Below the pieces are notes generated by a model. It saw only the letters and a program-made list of their open reading frames with translations, was not told the DNA's origin and searched no databases. From NCBI GenBank assembly GCA_964407285.1, contig CAYOVG010000055.1, forward strand, positions 1 through 24,711: 24,711 nt of DNA, written 5' to 3'. The stretch comes from CAYOVG01 sp964407285. Lineage in GTDB: Bacteria; Desulfobacterota; Syntrophobacteria; Syntrophobacterales; Syntrophobacteraceae. Made by a program: the position numbers and the translations under genes. This document shows, piece after piece, positions 13,286 through 21,174 of this stretch (the first letter of the stretch is position 1; every line of letters starts with the position of its first letter).

Positions 13286-13700
13286 GGTGTTCCTGGTGAT
13301 CGTCCTCCAGCGGCACGACTTTCTCGGGTCGGCCTGTTTTGCACCAATAGTCGTTTATCGCCGCTTTCAAGGCATCGGTTCCCAGGTTGGAACAGTGGAG
13401 CTTCCTGTCCGGGAGTCCGCCCAACGCCGTGGCTACATCATCCCTGTTGATTGCGGCGGCTTCTTCCAGCGACATCCCCCTGGCCATTTCGGTAACCATG
13501 GAGCTGACCGCGATGGCGGCGCCGCAACCGAAGGTCTTGAATTTGACATCGGTGATGCGATCATCGGTTACCGCTATGGTCATCCGCATGATATCGCCGC
13601 AGTTGACGTTGCCTATCTGTCCAATTCCATCCGGATTCTCCACTTCCCCAACGTTGCGCGGGTTCATGAAATGATCCAGGACTTTGTCACTGTAATTCAT
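13206..13700 (-). CDS. iscU: Fe–S cluster scaffold protein, IscU/NifU-N type, with extended tail
   Basis: The product has 164 residues; IscU proteins are usually about 125-130. The three cluster ligands are C34 (NVNCGDIMRM, with the conserved Asp D36), C59 (FKTFGCGAAIA) and C103 (LHCSNLG). It starts at the ATG at 13700 with GGGAGG upstream. The core ends around GRPEKV (residue 127). A tail follows containing DHQEHHDD, STSCCSSDE and a Gly/Ser-rich end. The last 26 codons overlap the mnmA start in a different frame, so the tail may be a by-product of the overlap or a genuine Cys/His metal-binding extension. The protein would assemble [2Fe-2S] or [4Fe-4S] clusters and is placed to serve MtaB and ferredoxin. 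No iscS is adjacent. Confidence 0.88.
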   Translation of the reverse strand: MNYSDKVLDHFMNPRNVGEVENPDGIGQIGNVNCGDIMRMTIAVTDDRITDVKFKTFGCGAAIAVSSMVTEMARGMSLEEAAAINRDDVATALGGLPDRKLHCSNLGTDALKAAINDYWCKTGRPEKVVPLEDDHQEHHDDSASTSCCSSDERGSGQSSGGGTA

Positions 13701-13871
13701 CTTCCAAGCTCCTCCCTTTATTTATTGGATGGCCGGCTACCTGTTTCCGGACGCCGGCCGGGAAAGACAGGCAACAAGGCGCCGTGCTCTTCTTCAGCAT
13801 CCGGCATCTCACCGGCGCTTGACGGCGAAAGTTCGCGCGCAAACGAACCAACGCCCGGCCGCACATTAGAA

Positions 13872-14297
13872 TTAGAATTCCATCGCTTGATCAAAGGTCA
13901 CGATCATAGCCCTTGCCGGGCACGCCTTTACGCACATCTCGCAGGCGCTGCACCTTTCCAGTTCGAAATGCACTTCCATCTCGGGGCGCTTGATGTAGAG
14001 CGCGCTGGTCGGACATACAGCCGTGCAGGCTCCGCACTGATAGCACTTCTCATCGTCCCTGCGAATACCCTGGGCGATGGATTCGATCCGGACTCCCACA
14101 TCCTTCAAATACTGGATGCCCCGTTCGTAATCCGACCGGTTGCCGCTCAGCTCCAGCACCACCATTCCCTCCCGCCTGGGATTGATATGGGCCTTGAGAA
14201 TATTGAAGTTCAGATCGTAGTTTCGAACCAGGTTGGTTATGATCGGTTTATCCACGATTTCCCTGGAAAATCGCAGGACCAGCATTTTCGAGTACAT
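13872..14297 (-). CDS. NIL-domain ferredoxin with two [4Fe-4S] motifs
   Basis: The product has 141 residues from the ATG at 14297 (AGGGGG 5 nt upstream), which removes 11 unlikely codons. Residues 1-75 are a NIL domain (MLVLRFSREIVDKPIITNLV, VVLELSGNRSDYERGIQYLK), the ACT-like fold found in MetN and in small anaerobe ferredoxins. Residues 80-135 hold two ferredoxin motifs, CYQCGACTAVCP and CSACEMCVKACP. NIL-ferredoxins in sulfate reducers and methanogens are often linked to homocysteine or sulfur assimilation, where the ferredoxin supplies electrons and the NIL domain may bind an amino acid. Here it heads the IscU–MnmA–MtaB set, 171 nt upstream of iscU, so a sulfur-transfer role fits but is inference. 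Confidence 0.85.
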   Translation of the reverse strand: MYSKMLVLRFSREIVDKPIITNLVRNYDLNFNILKAHINPRREGMVVLELSGNRSDYERGIQYLKDVGVRIESIAQGIRRDDEKCYQCGACTAVCPTSALYIKRPEMEVHFELERCSACEMCVKACPARAMIVTFDQAMEF

Positions 14298-14330
14298 CGT
14301 TCCCCCTGATTTCTCAGTTTCCCGCAGCAA

Positions 14331-14623
14331 ATTGTAAAATGGATAAGATTTTAGCGCGTCTTGAACATTTCATCAAGAGGTTCTGAAACATTGAAGAATC
14401 AGCCGGGGCATTGGGGGGGCGTATGCCGGCGGCCGGGCGGGGAGAGGGCAGGAATGGCGCGGCTTCATTGCGCTCACCGTCCGGGTATCCGCCGCCTGAA
14501 CACCTGCGGTAGTGGGGAACGTTTCGCCGTTGCCCTTCCTGTTTCCCGCTGTTCATTTGTCTAAGACGGCAGCGTTGCCGGGGCATGCCCCGGCAACGAG
14601 GAGCGACGGAACTCCTACGCCGC
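14331..14623. other. Intergenic stretch with a perfect 26-bp palindrome at 14573-14598
   Basis: No credible gene is seen. The palindrome CGTTGCCGGGGCA | TGCCCCGGCAACG has 13-bp arms and no loop and lies 26 nt beyond the stop of the ABC exporter. As RNA it would be a stable hairpin and could end the exporter transcript, but no T-run follows on the minus strand (CTGCCGTCTTAG). It may instead be a repeated extragenic palindrome. Confidence 0.55.
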
Positions 14624-16444
14624 TTACACTGCGTTATGCTGAAGGACTACCGGTTGCCCCGGGTCGTCCGAACTGAATTGGGCCCGGTACAGGGAGGCGA
14701 AGTACCCGTCACGGTTGATGAGTTCGTTGAATGCGCCTTGTTCGACTACTTCTCCGGACCGCAGGACCAGTATCACATCAGCCTGTCGCACCGTCGAGAG
14801 CCGGTGGGCGATGATGAATGTAGTTCGGCCTTCGGCCAACTGATTGAGTCCTTCCATGATGAGAGCTTCCGTTTCCCCGTCAACCGATGAAGTGGGTTCG
14901 TCCAGGATCAGAATGGGCGCATCTCGCAGGATTGCGCGGGCGATCGTGATGCGTTGCCGTTCCCCTTCCGATAGCGTCCCCCCCTGCTCTCCGACCACCG
15001 TATCGTACCCGTTGGGGAGGCGTACGATGTGGTCGTGAATGCGAGCCAGGCGGGCGGCGTTCATGATTTCATCCATGCGGGCTTCCGGGCGGCCGTATGC
15101 GATGTTCTCCCGGATGGTGATGGGGAATACGAGAGGCGGCTGAAGCACCATGGCTATCTGCTTGCGCAGGGACTTGATCTGGTATTCCCTCACATCGACG
15201 CCGTCGATGCTCACACTTCCCGCGGTGGGGTCGTAGAAACGGGGCAGGAGGCTCACCAGCGTGGATTTGCCCACACCGGTCGGCCCGACAATGGCCACTT
15301 TCTGCCCGGGCTTCACGTGCAGGCTGACGTTCCGAAGCACCGGCTGCCCGGAGACGTAGTGAAAGGCGACTCCCTCCCACTTGACTTCGCCTCGCGCCCG
15401 GTCCTTGAACACTCTTGAACCGTCCTCGAGGTCCCTTTCGATGTCGAGAATCTCGAAAACCCTCTGCACGCCCGCCTTCGCACCCTGGAGAACGCCCCAC
15501 GTCTGGCTGATATTATTGATGGGGCCATACAGAGAGGCCAGGTACGTGGTGAAGATGACGATCTCGCCGACCGTCAGTTCGCCGGTCATGACGTGGCGGG
15601 CCCCCACCCAGACGCAGAAAGCGGTTCCCAGGGCCATCACGACGTTGACCACGCCGGAATAGAACGTCTGCAGAGTGTAAAGGCGAAGACTGGCCCCCAG
15701 GCTCTGCCTGCTCGCCGTCATGAATTTATTGTGCTCTTCCTCCTCCTTGGTGAAGGCCTGAATGATGCGCATGGCGGATATCCCCCGCTGCACTACCGAG
15801 TACACTTCGCTTTCCTGCTCGCGGGCCTGCTCGGCGGCGGCGGTAATCCTCGACGTCATGAGGGTGATGGTGAGGTAGAGCACCGGACAGACGGTCATGG
15901 CGAGCAGGGTGAGCACCCAATCCATCCGCAACATCACGATGAACATCCCCCCCAGGAGAACGACGGCGGACGCAATGGGGAAAACCCCGTTCATGGTAAG
16001 GCTCTGGATGGCGTATGTGTCGGCCGTCACCCTGTACAGCAGGTCTCCCACCTGCCTCCTGCTGTGAAACGCCAGGGAGAGGCGTTGAAGATGGCTGTAG
16101 AGCTGACTCCGAAGGTCGTTGACCATGGTCTGGCCTATCTTGATGGTCACATAATTGCTGAGGAGATTGAGTCCCCCCACCAGGACGTACACTACTATCA
16201 TGGCTGCACACGCCAGCAGAAGAAGATGCTCGTTCGAGAGCCCTCTCATCCAGGCCCAGGCCGCCGGCTTCCCGCTGAGCACGCTGTCGATGATGACTTT
16301 CAGCGGCCATGGTTTCAGCAGTTCCGCGCCGTTTATGATGAAAACCAGCGACAATGCTCCCATGAACGCGAATCGATAGGGATGGAGATATCTAAAGACT
16401 TTACGCTTCATGCCCGAAGGAGATACCGATTTTGTATCTTGCAT
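14624..16444 (-). CDS. ABC exporter, MsbA-like half-transporter (membrane domain fused to ATPase)
   Basis: The product has 606 residues from the ATG at 16444 (AGGGG about 9 nt upstream); the frame is open 128 codons further but that extension looks non-coding. Six membrane helices occupy about residues 20-315 (FAFMGALSLVFIINGAELL, HLLLLACAAMIVVYVLVGGL, LGGMFIVMLRMDWVLTLLAM and others). The ATPase domain has Walker A GPTGVGKST near 386, signature LSEGERQR near 490 (E and E replacing the usual G and Q of LSGGQ), Walker B ILILDEPTSSVD near 509 and H-loop IIAHRLSTV near 543. It should form a homodimer at the inner membrane; the substrate may be lipid, lipopolysaccharide precursor or peptide. No accessory gene is adjacent, so the substrate stays open. 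The motifs indicate an active transporter. Confidence 0.85.
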   Translation of the reverse strand: MQDTKSVSPSGMKRKVFRYLHPYRFAFMGALSLVFIINGAELLKPWPLKVIIDSVLSGKPAAWAWMRGLSNEHLLLLACAAMIVVYVLVGGLNLLSNYVTIKIGQTMVNDLRSQLYSHLQRLSLAFHSRRQVGDLLYRVTADTYAIQSLTMNGVFPIASAVVLLGGMFIVMLRMDWVLTLLAMTVCPVLYLTITLMTSRITAAAEQAREQESEVYSVVQRGISAMRIIQAFTKEEEEHNKFMTASRQSLGASLRLYTLQTFYSGVVNVVMALGTAFCVWVGARHVMTGELTVGEIVIFTTYLASLYGPINNISQTWGVLQGAKAGVQRVFEILDIERDLEDGSRVFKDRARGEVKWEGVAFHYVSGQPVLRNVSLHVKPGQKVAIVGPTGVGKSTLVSLLPRFYDPTAGSVSIDGVDVREYQIKSLRKQIAMVLQPPLVFPITIRENIAYGRPEARMDEIMNAARLARIHDHIVRLPNGYDTVVGEQGGTLSEGERQRITIARAILRDAPILILDEPTSSVDGETEALIMEGLNQLAEGRTTFIIAHRLSTVRQADVILVLRSGEVVEQGAFNELINRDGYFASLYRAQFSSDDPGQPVVLQHNAV

Positions 16445-16499
16445 ACCAAATTCTTCCCCTATTGCGCTCTCGTAGTGATAGATGGAAATAGCCACGTGA

Positions 16500-16528
16500 T
16501 TTCTAGCCAACAAACGGGCCTGAATCAA
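16500..16528 (-). promoter_or_regulatory. Candidate promoter of the ABC exporter
   Basis: TTGATT (16528-16523) and TAGAAA (16505-16500) are separated by 17 nt on the minus strand, about 55 nt upstream of the ATG at 16444. The match is moderate. The remaining divergent region up to 16765 holds no other signal I can name. Confidence 0.35.
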
Positions 16529-16765
16529 CTCAAAACTGACAGTGAATACTGTCCGAAGGATCTCTCGGCGGGGTGGATGCATGTTTTGTGCCCCATGAGG
16601 GGCCGACTGAACGAGGCGCGGCGTCTTGTCTTTGTGTTCTCCGGAGCTTATTAATGGGTATAGGAGGCGGCCTTCCATCCGCGGACACACCATTCGTATC
16701 CCGCGGCTCCGCGCACCAACCGAAATGGCGAAAGGTGGCGGTCCCGCCGGCAAGGAGAAGCAACG

Positions 16766-17338
16766 ATGAGGACAGTGCTGGAATCCCACGAGTACAAAAT
16801 CCATCCTGGAGGAGAGACATCGAAGCACGGAGTCGCGGACCCGGCGTCACTCGTTTACCGCCGGGAAGTCGGGCCGGGCGATGCGGGCCATGTCCGGGAC
16901 ATCGTCATGTCCACGGGTTTTTTCAGTAACGATGAAGTAGACGTGGCGGTCCGGTTCGTGCGGGAATACCTGGAGAGGGGTGTGGAGAGCGGGCGCCACT
17001 TCCTTTTTGCGGAAGCGCCGGGCCGGGTTGTCGGGTTCACTTGTTTCGGTCCCATTCCTTGTACAAGGGGAAGCTACGGTTTGCACTGGGTGAGCGTTGA
17101 AGATGATTTCCGCGGTATGGGAATCGGCGGGGAACTCGTGGCGAGAACAGGGCAAATCATAGCGGAGTCGGGAGGAGAGCGCATCTACGCGGAAGTCTCC
17201 ACCAGGCGGCGGATCAAGCCGGCGCGGGAGTTGTACCGCTCGCTCGGATACGCCGAGGAGGCGATCGTGAAGGATTTCCATGCTCCTGGAGAGCACAAGT
17301 TGATCTACCTGAAGATGCTTGATCCGGGGAATCGTTGA
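16766..17338 (+). CDS. GNAT-family N-acetyltransferase
   Basis: The product has 190 residues from the ATG at 16766, with AAGGAG 8 nt upstream. An N-terminal stretch of about 28 residues is followed by the GNAT fold: VYRREVGPGDAGHVRDIV (motif C region), HFLFAEAPGRVVGFTCFG, LHWVSVEDDFRGMGIGGELV (motif A with the acetyl-CoA loop R-G-M-G-I-G), RIYAEVSTRRRIKPARELYR (motif B) and SLGYAEEA. It transfers an acetyl group from acetyl-CoA to an amine. The closest ArgA/RimI-type relatives cannot be decided by eye, so the substrate is unknown. It diverges from the ABC exporter and is followed by a tRNA gene; no operon partner is evident. Confidence 0.85.
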   Translation: MRTVLESHEYKIHPGGETSKHGVADPASLVYRREVGPGDAGHVRDIVMSTGFFSNDEVDVAVRFVREYLERGVESGRHFLFAEAPGRVVGFTCFGPIPCTRGSYGLHWVSVEDDFRGMGIGGELVARTGQIIAESGGERIYAEVSTRRRIKPARELYRSLGYAEEAIVKDFHAPGEHKLIYLKMLDPGNR

Positions 17339-17480
17339 CGGAGCACCGAATGGTCCCGGCGCTCTGCGGGGGGGGCATCCGTCCGACCGGACCGCGGTGC
17401 TGAATCCCTTTGGGAGAGCGGTTCTTGCGGTCGGCCGGAGGTGACGATCGATGTCGCTTCGCAGCAATGAATTTTTCTGC

Positions 17481-17509
17481 TTGACTTTCCATCCCCAATT
17501 CAGTATCTT
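17481..17509 (+). promoter_or_regulatory. Promoter of the tRNA-Gly gene
   Basis: TTGACT (17481-17486) and TATCTT (17504-17509) are separated by exactly 17 nt, ending 15 nt before the mature tRNA 5' end. This is a good sigma70 match in a sensible position. Confidence 0.65.
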
Positions 17510-17524
17510 CACTTTTGTCGCTGA

Positions 17525-17599
<75 letters not shown>

Positions 17600-17981
17600 A
17601 CGGCCGATCTTCCGATGCATTTGAATTCCGGGAATCCGCGGCGCCCTCCAGCCGGCGTCGTCCATGGTCATTCTCTTATCCCCTGTTACCCGCTTGCCTT
17701 GCCGCATTCGTTGCTTCCACCTGTTCGCACCCTCCATAAGGTCAGAAGTCCGATCATGAGTAATGAATGATATTGTTGTGGTGTATCGCTGTAAGCGTGC
17801 TTATCTTCTCCGGCAGCGAGAGGGAGTGAATAACTGCATGAATTACTGCATGATGGAATCACATATTGATCATTTGCTCAAACAATCGTATTATAAGGTT
17901 CAGCGATAAAGGCGGGCGACGCAAACCTGTGGCGAGCGGTATGGACTTAGCGCCCGACGGAATGAATCTGAGGATGAGTCT
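17600..17981 (+). other. Untranslated stretch between the tRNA and the activase operon, with a possible structured leader
   Basis: No gene is seen in 382 nt. Its last part (17896-17955) can fold: AGGTT/AACCT and GCG/CGC form one arm (17896-17928) and GGCG/CGCC a second (17931-17954), with GGGCG (17914-17918) able to pair alternatively with CGCCC (17951-17955). It lies directly before the activase start. It matches no riboswitch class that I can claim. Confidence 0.35.
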
Positions 17982-20900
17982 ATGGCGTATTATGTAGGGG
18001 TTGATGCCGGTTCGGTGAGCATCAATTGCATGGTGATCGACGAGCGACAACAAGTCGTGTATGAGGCTCCCTATCTTCGGCATTTCGGTTTGGTACAGGA
18101 AGAGACCCGGCGGCTTCTCGACCTTGTCTCGAGCCGTTTCGGTCCATTGAAGCCGAATGCGCAATCCAGGTCGGACATCCGATGCATTGCCTTTACCGGG
18201 ATGCACGGGCAGCTCTTGAGCGAAATCCTCTCCGCGCCGTATGAAGTGGAAACCATTGCCCAGGTACTGGGGACCACCCGCATCGTTCCGGGGGTGCGCA
18301 CCATCATCAGTATGGGAGGACAGGACGCTTCTCTTCTTCAACTGGCTCACGAGGGGGAGCGCCGGCGCCTGGAATCCTTTAACATGAACGGCCCGTGCGC
18401 TTCGGGAACGGGATCGTTCATCGACCAGCAGGCCGAACGGCTGGCTCAGTCTCTTTATGGCTCCGAGTTCCACATGAACCAGGAGAAGCTGCAGCAGGTA
18501 CTGAACGATTTCATCGCTCTTGGGTTGACGAGCGCCGATCCCGCTCCAGTTGCCTGCCGTTGCACCGTTTTCACCAAGTCGGACATGATCCACCTCCAGA
18601 ATAAAGGGGAGCCCCTGGCGGCCATCATTGCCGGACTGCACCATGGAAACGCGGCTAATTACATGAGCACCCTGGTGGCCAACAAAGAGATCCGGGAACC
18701 GGTCGTCATGATCGGCGGAATGGCTTCCAATGAACTCCAGGTAAAGGCCTTCCGGCGTTATTTCCCGAAGATTCAGGTCCCTCCCCACCATACCTCGTTG
18801 GGGGCGCTCGGCGTTGCGCTCCGGGCAATCAGGGAAGGGTGGGAGAATGAAGTCGATCCGGCTCTCCTGGACCTCTATGCCGGACGTTCGAGCAAGGACT
18901 TTCCGAGGGCCGAGCGACTCGAACTCAGGTATACCGAGTTCCATCAGAGCAGTCAGGTTGGTCCTGCCGGTCCGGTCGATCGTGACGGCATGGAAAATGC
19001 CGCCGGCCGCGCCGGCCGGGTGAAGGCGTTTTTGGGAGTCGATATCGGTTCCACGACCACCAAGTACGCTCTCTTGGACGAGGAGGGAAACATCCTCCAC
19101 AAGTGCTACGTCCCTACACAGGGAAGGCCCATTGAAGTTACCCGCAGGCTTCTGGGGATTTTGAATTCCGAAGTGGGAGACCGCGTGCATGTGGTCGCCA
19201 TAGCCACGACGGGCTCCGGCAGGAATGTGGTCGGTGACTTCCTCGACGCCGATCTCATCATCGATGAGATCACGGCCCACGCCCGAGGCGCCGTCGAGGC
19301 CGATCCCGAGGTGGACACCATCTTCGAGATCGGCGGACAGGATTCCAAGTACATCCGGATCGAACGGACCCATCCGCTCGATTTCGACATGAACAAGGTG
19401 TGCGCCGCGGGCACGGGGAGCTTTCTCCATGAACTGGCCGGCAAGATGAAGATCAATATCGTCGGGGAGTTTCAGGAGATAGCTCTTTCCGCGTCGAGTC
19501 CCATCCACCTTGCGGAGCGTTGCACCGTATTTATGGAATCGGACCTGGTGAGCTATGCGCAAAAGGGGGCGGGGCGCGACGATTTAATTGCGGGTTTATG
19601 CTATGCTATAGTATATAATTATTTGAATCGCGTGGTGGAAAAGCGTTATATTGGAAAGCGCGTCATGTTCCTGGGAGGACCGTCCCTCAATCGCGGCATC
19701 GTGGCCGCTTTCGAGAGGGTCCTGGACCGGCCCCTCATCGTTCCGAAACACCGGGAGGTGATGGGAGCATACGGAGCGGCGCTGGCTGTCCGGGAGATGT
19801 TTCGTAGCAGCGGCGTCGCGCGCGACTTCGGCGGCAACGGGAGCGGTGGTCGTGACCTGGAAGAATTGAGCCGCCTGGAGGTTGGATTTACCGAGACTGT
19901 GTGTCGAGCGGACAAGAAATGTCACAATGAGTGTAAGTTGAAAGTGTACGATTTTGGTGCTCGCAAAAGCATCTGGGGAGGCGATTGTGGCCGCTACGAG
20001 GTTGGCCTGAACGGCGACTCCCGGCGGCGGGACCTGTTTCAGGAGCGCCTGCAGCTTTTTCAAGGCACACTGGCGCGGGAAGGTGTCCTGTGGGGAGATT
20101 CCGCCGGCGGAACGCTACCGGATAGTCGCAGGCATGACGGTATGGCCCGCTCCGCTCCGGTTGTCGGCATACCTATCGCTCTGCATTCTCTCGACTTGGG
20201 TATTCTCTGGGCGCACATCTTCACGAAGCTGGGATACACCGTCCTGGTTAGTCCTCCGACCAACAACCGAATCGTACTCGGCGGCGTGGAATGCATGACC
20301 GCGGAGACTTGCTTTCCGGTGAAAGTTTTCCACGGACATACCCGCTACCTGCTCGAAAGGGCGCAATACCTCTTCCTTCCCAATGTTATCAGCGTACCCA
20401 CCGCGGATGAACGGGAGAAGGGGTCCCTGTGTCCCTTCGTCGCCGGTTCGCAGTACATGGTGCGAGCCGCGCTCCGCATCCCCGATGATCGGTCCATTCG
20501 TCCAACGCTGTATTTGAAGGATGGCCCCGAACACATGGTGGAACCGCTCCTGCGCAGCCTGCCGCGGAATCTGCGACCGAGCCGGGACCGGCTCCGAAAG
20601 GCCGTCGAACAGGCCTGGGACAATCAGGTTCGTTTTCGGGAGGAACTGAGACGCATCGGGCGGGATTACCTGGATTCTCTGAACCGGACGTCTCCTGATG
20701 AACCGGTCTGGATCATCACGGGCAGGCCTTACAACCTCTACGATGAGCGCCTGAATCTCCAGGTGGGGAAACACCTTGCAAAACTCGGAGTCAATGCGGC
20801 GCCGCTCGATTTCCTGGATCTGGATTCGGTGGATCTGAGCGATTTTCCCAGGATGTACTGGGGACTGGGCGCGAGGATACTGCGGGCCGCCAAACTCGTG

Positions 20901-21167
20901 GCCCGGACTCCGAACTGGTACGGCGTCCACGTGACTAATTTCAGTTGCGGCGCGGATTCCTTCATCGAACATTTCTACCGGCACATTCTCAAGGAGAAAC
21001 CATCGCTCATACTGGAGATGGACGAGCACAGCGCCGTCGCCGGACTTCTGACACGCATGGAAGCCTACAAAAACGTGGTGAAGAACTTGCAGGAAAAACG
21101 CCGCTCATGCCCGTCATGCCCAATTGAGCCTGTGCGGCGCGACCATTTGTGCGTGGAAGGAGCGTGA
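17982..21167 (+). CDS. Double BadF/HgdC-type acyl-CoA dehydratase activase with DUF2229 domain
   Basis: The product has 1061 residues. Two ASKHA ATPase domains lie in tandem. The first (about 4-290) has VGVDAGSVSINCMVID, MGGQDAS and NGPCASGTGSF with C139 and C192/C194. The second (about 350-605) has GVDIGSTTTKYALLD, IGGQDSKYI, VCAAGTGSF with C474 and ERCTVF with C514. In HgdC one such cysteine pair per subunit bridges a [4Fe-4S] cluster; ATP hydrolysis drives a low-potential electron into a 2-hydroxyacyl-CoA dehydratase or benzoyl-CoA-type reductase. The C-terminal third (about 725-1040) is DUF2229 (GIPIALHSLDLGILWAHIFT, ECMTAETCFPVK). GAGGATGAG is about 7 nt before the ATG. The second half of the usual giant protein is a separate gene just downstream. 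No dehydratase A/B subunits are in the window, so the target enzyme is unknown. Confidence 0.88.
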   Translation: MAYYVGVDAGSVSINCMVIDERQQVVYEAPYLRHFGLVQEETRRLLDLVSSRFGPLKPNAQSRSDIRCIAFTGMHGQLLSEILSAPYEVETIAQVLGTTRIVPGVRTIISMGGQDASLLQLAHEGERRRLESFNMNGPCASGTGSFIDQQAERLAQSLYGSEFHMNQEKLQQVLNDFIALGLTSADPAPVACRCTVFTKSDMIHLQNKGEPLAAIIAGLHHGNAANYMSTLVANKEIREPVVMIGGMASNELQVKAFRRYFPKIQVPPHHTSLGALGVALRAIREGWENEVDPALLDLYAGRSSKDFPRAERLELRYTEFHQSSQVGPAGPVDRDGMENAAGRAGRVKAFLGVDIGSTTTKYALLDEEGNILHKCYVPTQGRPIEVTRRLLGILNSEVGDRVHVVAIATTGSGRNVVGDFLDADLIIDEITAHARGAVEADPEVDTIFEIGGQDSKYIRIERTHPLDFDMNKVCAAGTGSFLHELAGKMKINIVGEFQEIALSASSPIHLAERCTVFMESDLVSYAQKGAGRDDLIAGLCYAIVYNYLNRVVEKRYIGKRVMFLGGPSLNRGIVAAFERVLDRPLIVPKHREVMGAYGAALAVREMFRSSGVARDFGGNGSGGRDLEELSRLEVGFTETVCRADKKCHNECKLKVYDFGARKSIWGGDCGRYEVGLNGDSRRRDLFQERLQLFQGTLAREGVLWGDSAGGTLPDSRRHDGMARSAPVVGIPIALHSLDLGILWAHIFTKLGYTVLVSPPTNNRIVLGGVECMTAETCFPVKVFHGHTRYLLERAQYLFLPNVISVPTADEREKGSLCPFVAGSQYMVRAALRIPDDRSIRPTLYLKDGPEHMVEPLLRSLPRNLRPSRDRLRKAVEQAWDNQVRFREELRRIGRDYLDSLNRTSPDEPVWIITGRPYNLYDERLNLQVGKHLAKLGVNAAPLDFLDLDSVDLSDFPRMYWGLGARILRAAKLVARTPNWYGVHVTNFSCGADSFIEHFYRHILKEKPSLILEMDEHSAVAGLLTRMEAYKNVVKNLQEKRRSCPSCPIEPVRRDHLCVEGA

Positions 21168-21174
21168 TGTCGGT

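Noticed and set aside
12011..13450. Plus-strand 479-codon open frame
   Set aside because: Antisense to mnmA and ends of mtaB/iscU, all of which have complete motifs.
14573..14598. Intrinsic terminator
   Set aside because: The palindrome is strong but no T-tract follows on either strand, so it is reported as a palindrome only.
17896..17955. Cyclic-di-GMP class I riboswitch
   Set aside because: Only a GACGCAAA string resembles it; the GGCAAACC-type partner element and the expected helices are not present, so kept only as an unnamed possible leader.
17859..19562. Minus-strand 567-codon open frame
   Set aside because: Antisense to the activase gene, whose ASKHA motifs are unambiguous.
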